A stretch of DNA of 64,000 bases. Source: Leptasterias polaris (taxonomy: Eukaryota > Echinodermata > Asteroidea > Forcipulatida > Asteriidae). Within the stretch, counting starts at the first letter, position 1; each line of letters begins with the position of its first letter. Both the position numbers and the translations under genes were made by a program. The stretch covers positions 8,840,001 through 8,904,000 of the forward strand of contig JAZGTN010000022.1 in assembly GCA_037783415.1 (NCBI GenBank). The letters run 5' to 3'. The notes under the pieces were generated by a model. That model was not told where the DNA came from. It did no database searches and saw only the letters and a program-made list of their open reading frames with translations. Below are positions 35,301-44,300 of the stretch, in pieces.

Positions 35301-38300
35301 GCAGGGTGGGTATTAATTTTAATCTGTCCCCTTGCTGGCAAGATTAAGGGATGCCCCAGGCGGCTTATCATTGGATTAACCTTCCTTTGGGTTCTCCGAG
35401 GATGGCTAAAACATCCTGTATCTCTGGATTGGATTGTCTTGATTCACAAACTGATAAAATATTCCTTGCTGAAACAATAAGGGCGACAATGTGAAGAGAG
35501 ACATACATGTACATGTACATAGCCATATCAACAAGTTGACCCGAGAGAACTCCTTCAATATTGCTTTGTCAATTTGATCTAAGTTTCATTTATGCCTTGA
35601 GATGACGGAAGACGTGAAGAAGGAAACGTACAGCTTTTATTTTATCTGTTAATGTAGTTGATTTTTAGGATATCACATACCCTCCCGCCCTCTCGGTAGA
35701 TTTCGCACATTTAAAACAGATTGTTGTTATGATTGACGGTAACGGTGGTAACGGCGGTAACCTAAATCACCATGGCAACCCAGCTGCTAAATATTACACG
35801 CTGGTGCACACCTCCCTTGAGACGGACGCAAATGTTCCAGTGTGATCGTTGAGAATCTCACAATATTACTGAGGTGAAGTATGAACCAGTTCACTCGAAA
35901 AAAATAACTTAAAATTTTGTTCTGATCGGTAGTTTATAAAGGTTTTTTTCTTTTCTTGCACATTTTCTTGCACAACTAGTTGATGAGGATTAGCTGCAAT
36001 CATTACAAACCCTTTCTCCCTAGGCCCTCTTGCCCACAGGTGAGCTCAATCCTCCACCATCCTTTACTCTATGGTCACTCAACACCAAAATGTTCTGACT
36101 TAGATAAAATTGCAGGGTTTGCTCTAACCTTTGTCAGTGACTAGCCAGCGGGACCAGTTAGCTTGTCATTTCACTACTCCACCAGCTTTTGCACTGGTCA
36201 ATATTCCATATAAATATGGATGTTTTACATTTATGAACTAGTCAGCGGGACCACTTGGAGAGGATTTTGACTGGTCCTCATGTTACTGGCATTTGGCAGG
36301 CAGACCACTGTTAAGGGAGAACATTGGATTGGTATGACTGGCCCAGTGATAATCAATTATGTACAGTCCTCTATCCTCCGCGGCATTTCATGAAGAGGAT
36401 TTTGATGTTTGTTTGTTGTTGTTTTTTTTTGGGGGGGGGGGGGGAAGGTTGTGGTTCTAATGATCAGTGCTGTTAAATTTTCATCAGTGTAGTCTCTTGT
36501 ACTTTTGTAATAAATGCAAATAACAGGTTTAAATGCATGTGTTTTACAAGAATGTGAACTTGGGCGTTTGAATTGTACTCATGTCAAACAACGCTACACT
36601 CTCATACGACTCACACATTTGAAATTACACATTTATTTTTAAAGCTAGCTACTTACGGGTCTAACTTGAAGGTGCTGGAATAAATGCCTGCTTTCCAGTA
36701 AGACCTCTTCGGTAACGGTCTCTTCTTGACGCATTGTTTACCCTCCATCCTCCCTGTTGTTACGTCTTGGCTTGGAGTTGGGCCTCCCTTGGCACGACAC
36801 ACGGCCACAGTTGGTTTGATCTTCTTACTGCCTGCTACTGATGGTGACGGTTCGGGTGATTTACAAACTAAAGATGACGGTGGGGTGCAGGGTGTCGGGT
36901 AGGGCGCTGTACTGGTTGATGGTTGTGACGGTAAACTGTCGTAAGAACATCAACATTTTAAACATAAAAATAACATTGATTTCATACGTAGATAAGTGAA
37001 TGACTACATGGAATACATAACTACGGAGAATAAATTCCATCCCATCATCCGTCATGCATCTTCACTAGCAGCTTTCAGGAAAGCCCCCCTAAGATCGTCT
37101 TCTTTGGCACTTAAAGGTATCAATGATTGGTAGAGCTGACAAAATAGCCGCAGTGAGTGTTCATGTTTTGTGTGGTCAACCATACACATGAAACAAGAAA
37201 CCTGTGAAAATTGGGGCTTAATCCGTTGTGTGAAGAAAACAGTGAAAACCCATGCACAATTTTGAGCTTGTAAACAATTTGTTCTCAATTTTGGTTGTAA
37301 CAACCCAAATCAGCTGTTGCATTTTTTAAAAGGTTTTCAGATACAGTTTTCTCGAATATGACTTTATTTCAGAGGGAAATATTTCAAAGAAAAAATTGTT
37401 CTACTTCTAGTATGAACTTCATAATCAGTAAACTTTTAGACTAAAATTAAGCAATGGTGTTTTTTATCCTTACCAAATACCTTTAATCTGTGATACGGTT
37501 GTTTTTGTAAGAGCGCTATATATGCTTTGTAGTCTAGTATTGAGACTATAGACCATGTGACCCGTGTAATCACATGTTTATAAAAGAGCTACAGAGCCTG
37601 ACTTTCTGCAGGCATGATTTATACACAGCGACAGCTCAATGGAACAAAACATAAATCTTACATTCCATTGAGAATGCATTGCACAATTTTTAGCAACTTT
37701 TGATATGAAGAAAAGGGGCAATCTAAAAAGTTGTTCATATACAATGTACATGTAGTATTTTTCCCAGCTCTTGATTTTTATGTGGTAAATATGATAAATA
37801 TGACCAATGTAATAATCTTGCCTGCCAGGAAATGCCCTGAAATGTACAATGCACTCTTTTCATGCAGTATGATTTTCAAGGGTTTGGGATAATTATTGTT
37901 CATTGAAAACAAAAAGTCAAAATTACTGCAAGCAACGTTTCAAATATAACTTTTTTGCAAATTCTTTTTGCACACCTTTTTTCTACACAAATGTTGGAAT
38001 TTTTTTTACATACATGTACTCCCACAAAATGTTACATAGATGGTAGCATTATGCGTGTTATTTTCAAAACAGATCAAAGATTTTGAGGTAATCTGAATGA
38101 ACTCATCTTGTTCAAGCAATGTCACTGAATATATAGAGGGATCGATCGGCAATATATACATTTTGTGTCTGTTTGGAGTTGGATCAAACCATACTGTGCT
38201 GTCATTGACTTCAACTACAAGTTGGAAAACTGCGATGAGTTTGACTTATAGTTTGGTTACCCAGTTCATTTCATACCAGGACAATTCATTTCATACCAGG

Positions 38301-41300
38301 ACAGTTCATTTCATACCAGGACAGTTCATTTCATACCAGGACAGTTCATTTCATACCAGGACAGTTCAAGCGTATAATTCTATTGATACCAGTTAAACCT
38401 TCCAGTAGAGAGTGCGAGGATTAATGGTCCAAACTCCTCAATGGCATGTAATTAATGGTGCATTAAGCCACCATAAATCTTCAGTCATACAACCCTTGTG
38501 TTTGGAATTGTAAATCTTGTCAGCGTCATACATATGTTTATCCTCAACCATGACAATTTGAAAATTTAAACACTGAGCAATATTTGATCCATAGAGCATT
38601 ATAAATTGAGTTATCAGTATACAAAAAAAAGGTACAGGTTCCCCCAAATTTTGTGTTTTCAAACTTCAATGACTTTCGGCTGTGATAAATGAACAACATT
38701 GACAAAAAAATGGCTGTCTTGTCACAATTAACTCTCCCCACTTTAGTAACCCAACTTTGATCCGCTTGTGGCTAAAAATGTTAAAGCCACAGCTGGCAAT
38801 GGTTTAAATGCCTCATATTGGGTGTACATGATTGTTTAAAGGACGCAGACAACATTGGTAAATGTCAAAGACCAGTATCGTCATTTAATGTGACCAAACA
38901 TAGACATGAAATAACAAACCTGTGAAAGTTTAAGCTCACTCAGTCACCGGAGTCACAAGAAAATAGTGAAATAAGAAACCTTATGTTTTTACTAATTTCA
39001 AACATCAGGTTTAGACTCGCAAAATCAAAACTAATTGTTGAACTCATTTCTCATAAACTGTAGCATTTCAAACAAAAACATTTCAAGGGAAGTTTTCCAC
39101 CATGACCATCTTATACAATGTAAAGTTATGTGCAAATCGGTGATATTTATCGGTTTTCAATCTTACCAATATTGTGCAAACCTTTTTAAATCACTCACTT
39201 TTCATTGGTTTACAGCATATTTGTTTGTCCATTTAAAGATAATCAAAGAAAGTTATCATTACTATCCTAGGATTGGTAAGGATAAAAAAACACCAAATTG
39301 TTTAATTTTAGTCGGAAAGCTTACTGATTATGAAGTTCATACTAAAAATATTTTTTCTGTGAAATATTTCCCTCTGAAAGGAAGTCATATTTGAGAAAAA
39401 CTGTATCTGAAAACCTTTTAAAAAAATCAAATGCAACAGCTGTTACATGTAACAGCTGTTACATGTAACAGCTGTTACATGTACAACGCAAATTGAGAAC
39501 AATATGTTTACATGCTAAAAATTGTGCTTGGTTTCTCACTATTTTCTCCTGACTCACACAACAAATTAAGCCAAAATGTTCACAGGTTTCTTATTTTATG
39601 TTATAATGAACATGGTTGATCTCATAAACAAAATGAACACTGTTTGCAACTATTTTATCAGCTCTACCAATCCTGTATAATACCTTTAAAAGTTTATCAT
39701 GATAAATTGTTGTTATGGCAAGCGAGCTCATTACATATGCAGATCTAGAGTATATGCAAATGTGGAGCATGTCAAAGGTCAAAAGTGAAGTGGTTCAGGG
39801 AATAGAGCGCCGAGACAACATCTTTAAAACAAAGCTTTTAAGGAAGTCTCACCTGATTAATGTGTTCTCTGTGCAAGTGACGACAGGCTCCTTCATGAGT
39901 TTCCGTTTCTTAAGTGGCATGGAGGACTCGTCCACAGCGGATGTTTCCACGGTCCTCTTCACAACGATCTTTGGCACTTTGGTCATTTGAAGCTTCTTTT
40001 TCTGCACCTTGGGTACTTTGGCCTTGGTAGCAGTCTTTGCTACAGTAAACGTCTGTACCTGGTGTACAGCATTCACATCAGAGTTACTGGTACTACTTGT
40101 GACATCCATTGATGCTGAAGGGGCTACACATGGCCTGTCAGTCTCAAGCACTTCCTCACACACTTTTGGTACATCACAACTTGTTCCATTGATGCTAACA
40201 TCCTTCACATCTGACACCATGCTGTTCTCATTCTGTTGAAATACAGTGAAGTTCACCTGTGTTGTTTGTTGGGGTGTATCCACACTCACTGTCGGCACTG
40301 ACTCTGTTGAAATGTTGACCTTGCAGCTCTTCTTGGCCGTTTCTTTGGAGGATTGTCCACCAAGGCTGGGCTCTATACAAACTTTGGCCTTGTTGTAAGC
40401 CCTCTTTCTTCCGGGCGTTTTTGTTGTACTGTTAGTTTGCCGCTTGGTTACTTTGCTAGTCTTTTGAACAATGGGTGTAACTGCTGGTATTAAGGGATCC
40501 TGTATTACACCAGGTTGGGATTCATTAACAACAATACCTTTGTGTGTTTCCTGCCCATCGACCTTCTCCTGCACCACCGTGGAGGCACAGCAGTTCTGAA
40601 GTCGGTCAAAAATATTGTCTTGTTTTTTACACACTGATATTGTGGTGGACGGTTGTGATTTTCGGATGGGTGATTTGATTTTATTGACTGTAGAGTTGGC
40701 ACTGGCTCCTGTGACGAGTTTTGAATATGGCCCCTTTTTGGCCTTGATCTTTGGCGAGTTCTCCTCAGCCCTATCCACAGGTGAGAAGCACTTTTTAATA
40801 CAGGCTTCTATAGAGTCTTCAATACTGGATGACTGTTCGGATCGGATTGAGATTTTGTCATTTCCACAGGGGTCAGTTCTGTCCACAACATCAGCCTTGT
40901 TGCTACATGTTGACTCCACAGGAGACACCTCATTGCTGTTACACTTTGTCCGGTCCATCGTTGCCTTAGTCCTTTTTGTTTTTACTGATACATCAGTATC
41001 CGCTTTTGTTTTCTTCTGTGTTATTTGACCAGTCAATGTGGGCAAAATTACCTTTGACCCCTTGGCAAGGGAACCGGATTGAGTTTGTTTCAATTGTTCC
41101 TGGTGACAGTTGTTACTTAACTCCTCTTTTCTCTCCAGCACATTGTTGTTTTCAAAGTCTGCAGCAGTGATATCATTGTCGTTGACTGATTTCACTGCCA
41201 AGTTGACTTCATCTGTTGGTTCTGTTTTATCAAGCAACACAGCTTGCTCAGCCCGCTGCTTTAATGTCTCGAGCCTCTTCTTTATGTAGGCTTTGGATTT

Positions 41301-44300
41301 AGGAGGAGTGAATCTCGCGATTCTTTTTCGCCTTCTCTTTCTAGGCGGTGGTTTTGGCAATGTGTTTGGCACTGGAATAGCTGTTTGATGCTGGCTGGCT
41401 TCACCTGCATCAGTTTCTGCAAGTCCGTTTGAAAGAAATACCGGTTCAACCTTGGAACTGGGGACGTTGCTCTCATGGTTTGTCTTTACAGTTGGATCCC
41501 TGGTGTTTTCCTTCTTGTCCAATGTGTTGGATGTTGTCACTTCTTTCGTTGTGTCGCTTGATTGACTGTTGTCTTCTTGGCACTGTTTTGTGATGGTTGA
41601 GGCTTTAATTACCTTTGTTTGTTTTGATACTGTGTATTTGATGGCTGTAGAGTTTGTGAGAGTTTTGACAACTTTAGCCTTTTTGGATTTTGGCTTTTTG
41701 GCTACAGCTTTAGCACATGACTTTGAGTTTAAGTCTTGCACGTTAGTGTCTGCCGTGTCCACAGCTGGTGTTTTTTCCTGTTCCGATATTTGCCTTTCTT
41801 TCTTATCGAGTCCAGCAGTTTGCTTTCCAAAGACGGTGCTTGGACAGTCGGATGTTGCACTTAATGAGAGCACATTACTGACTGCAAAATCATTTTTTTG
41901 AGGAACCACCGAATGGCTTCTTTGGAACAAGTCGCTCATAGCAAGTCCTGGTGGTTTAGAGGCTGCTTTAGGTGATTCATCACTGCCTGAGTTGGTTAAG
42001 TACTGCTCACTGATATCATGGCCGCCTTGTTCGCTGTGCACATTGTGTTCTTTCTTTCTTTTGTCATCTTTCTCTTTCTTCTTCTTTTTGTTGGACTTAT
42101 GCTTACTGTTTTTCATGATGGGATTACCGAGGACTGTCGCAAGGTACGATGGTCTCAAATAACTGCTGTAATTTGGATTCAGCTTGGCGATGGCTGATAA
42201 ATGGTTCTTTGGTTCTAAGTGTTTATTGGTGAAGACAGTTTTGGTGACATCGGTGAGGTCTTCTTGGTGATCCAGTCTCAATGTTCTTAGCTCTAGGATA
42301 ACCGCATCAAGCTCAAACACAAAAGCTGGGCTCATTCTTCCTGGCTGTCTCATAAACCGGTATTTCTTCCTCCTTTTCCTGTGTGGACCAAAGTGCCAGT
42401 TCATGAGCTTGCGATGTTTGTCTTTCTTGCCGTAGCTGTACAGACCATGAGCTGAGGTTGCGAGTGGATGTGTATCAAGCATTTCACTGGACATATCAGA
42501 TTCAGTGACGGAGGGTACAGAACGCCTTCTGTGTTTGTCTAAGGCATGTTGGTCTGGATTACTGTTATTATCAGTACCTATTCCGCTGTCACTGAACATT
42601 GTTTCTTCACTCATACAGGTGGTTGCACTCTGAGGAGACGGTGTTTGTTCTTTATGTTGCTTCTCCTTCGATCCTTCCATTATCTCTGCTCTGATTGGCT
42701 CAACATTCAGCTGCTTCTTCTTACCGGATTCATGAAGAGCTTTCACAGGCTCGGCAAACACATGCGGAACTTTGGTTGGAGTTCCAAAGCAAGAGCTACT
42801 GACTGGCGAAACCGGTGTGGACATTACCTTGCGAGGACTGGAGGTCTTGTTTGATTTAGGACTGCCGTGTTTTTGAGAGTTTTTGATCGGTTTACCTTGA
42901 TGAAGCTGAATGGTTTCATCATCGTCTTCATCATCGTCATCGTTGCCATTCTCAAGGAGCCATTCTGTCATAAGTCTAGCAACACCCGAGCCTGACTTGT
43001 TGCCTTTTCCTTTGCTTGGTGGACAGGGTGGGGAAGACAAAGGTGATGCTATCGGTTCCTCATCTGGAATGAGTATGTGAAGAGGAGATGTTCCGCCCAA
43101 TGGTAGAATGGCTGGAGGGGGAACTGGCTTATCAGAAGCTGCCAGCTCCTTGTGTTTTTCTTTGATTTTGTGCTTTTTGGCTCGCTTGTGTTTCTTCTCC
43201 TTCTTGCCAGGCTTGCAGCTCTTGGATTTTCTGTTGACTTTGGTGGCAACTTGAAGTAATCCATCTGTGTGCATAATTGTGGAGCTCTGTACTCTTGTTC
43301 TACTTAACTTGGACTTGCCAGATTTACATTTCTTGTCCACCTTTTTGGATTTTGAGTTTTTCTTGGTTGCTTTGCTGGAAACGGTGACACCCAAGATAGG
43401 TGGGTTGCTGATTTCCGACGAACTGCTGCAAGGCAGATGTGAGGCAACAGCCAATGGACTAACACCAAGTGTCGGCTTTTTCTTGAGTTTTGTCTTACAT
43501 CCCTTTCCTTTGATTACTTTACTCTTTGGAGATAGTGAACTTGTTTTACTCTTTGGTTTGGTTTTGGTGGATTTGGGTGACGTAAGTGGTTTGCCGATTA
43601 ATGAACTAGTTTTGGATGATGAAAATATAGTCACATCACTACCGTCACTGTTCTTGTCTTTGGTTTTACTCTTACTTTTCTTAGATTTTTTACTGGGGGA
43701 AACCCCAGCTACGCTGATTGGATTCAGTTTAGATAAACCCAGTGAAACCGGCAAACTCTTTTTCTTTTTCTTGTTGCCCTTGCATTTTGTGTTGGCTCCA
43801 ATGATGTCTACTGGCTCTTTCAGTTTTTTGGTTTTCGGTGGTTTCACAGGCGATATTTCACTCTTGGCTTTCGACTTTTTGCTCTTCTTAGGTTTTTCAG
43901 GCAAGAGCTTCTCTTTTCGGAGCGCTGTTTTTACAGCTGACACATTGACTTTGGCAGTTCTTTTCCCCGTGGTTTTTGTTACTTTATCTGTGTTGGCAAT
44001 CAACACATTATTGGAAGGATCTGAGTGTTTGGTTTTCTGAGGGGTTGGTTTAATTGGACTTATTTGCACTACTGCTGGTGATATGTTAACACTAACAGTG
44101 CTCTTTTTCAACGCTTCCGTTTTCATTTCATTTGTAGTCCTTGATTTGGGGGATTTGACACACGAGTTTGGCACAGAGTTTGACTTGGTGGAAATACTGG
44201 ATCGCATCGATGGATTTACTTTGGACGGAGAAACTTTTGCGGATTTATCCTTTTTGGACTTCTGGCAAGCTGCGGTGACTTTAGGTTGTGCTTTTGAGTT

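Noticed and set aside
43267..44040. A 257-codon open frame on the plus strand
   Set aside because: It is the antisense shadow of the lysine/serine-rich ASH1L giant exon; leucine/valine/phenylalanine-rich composition is the complement of AAG-rich coding.
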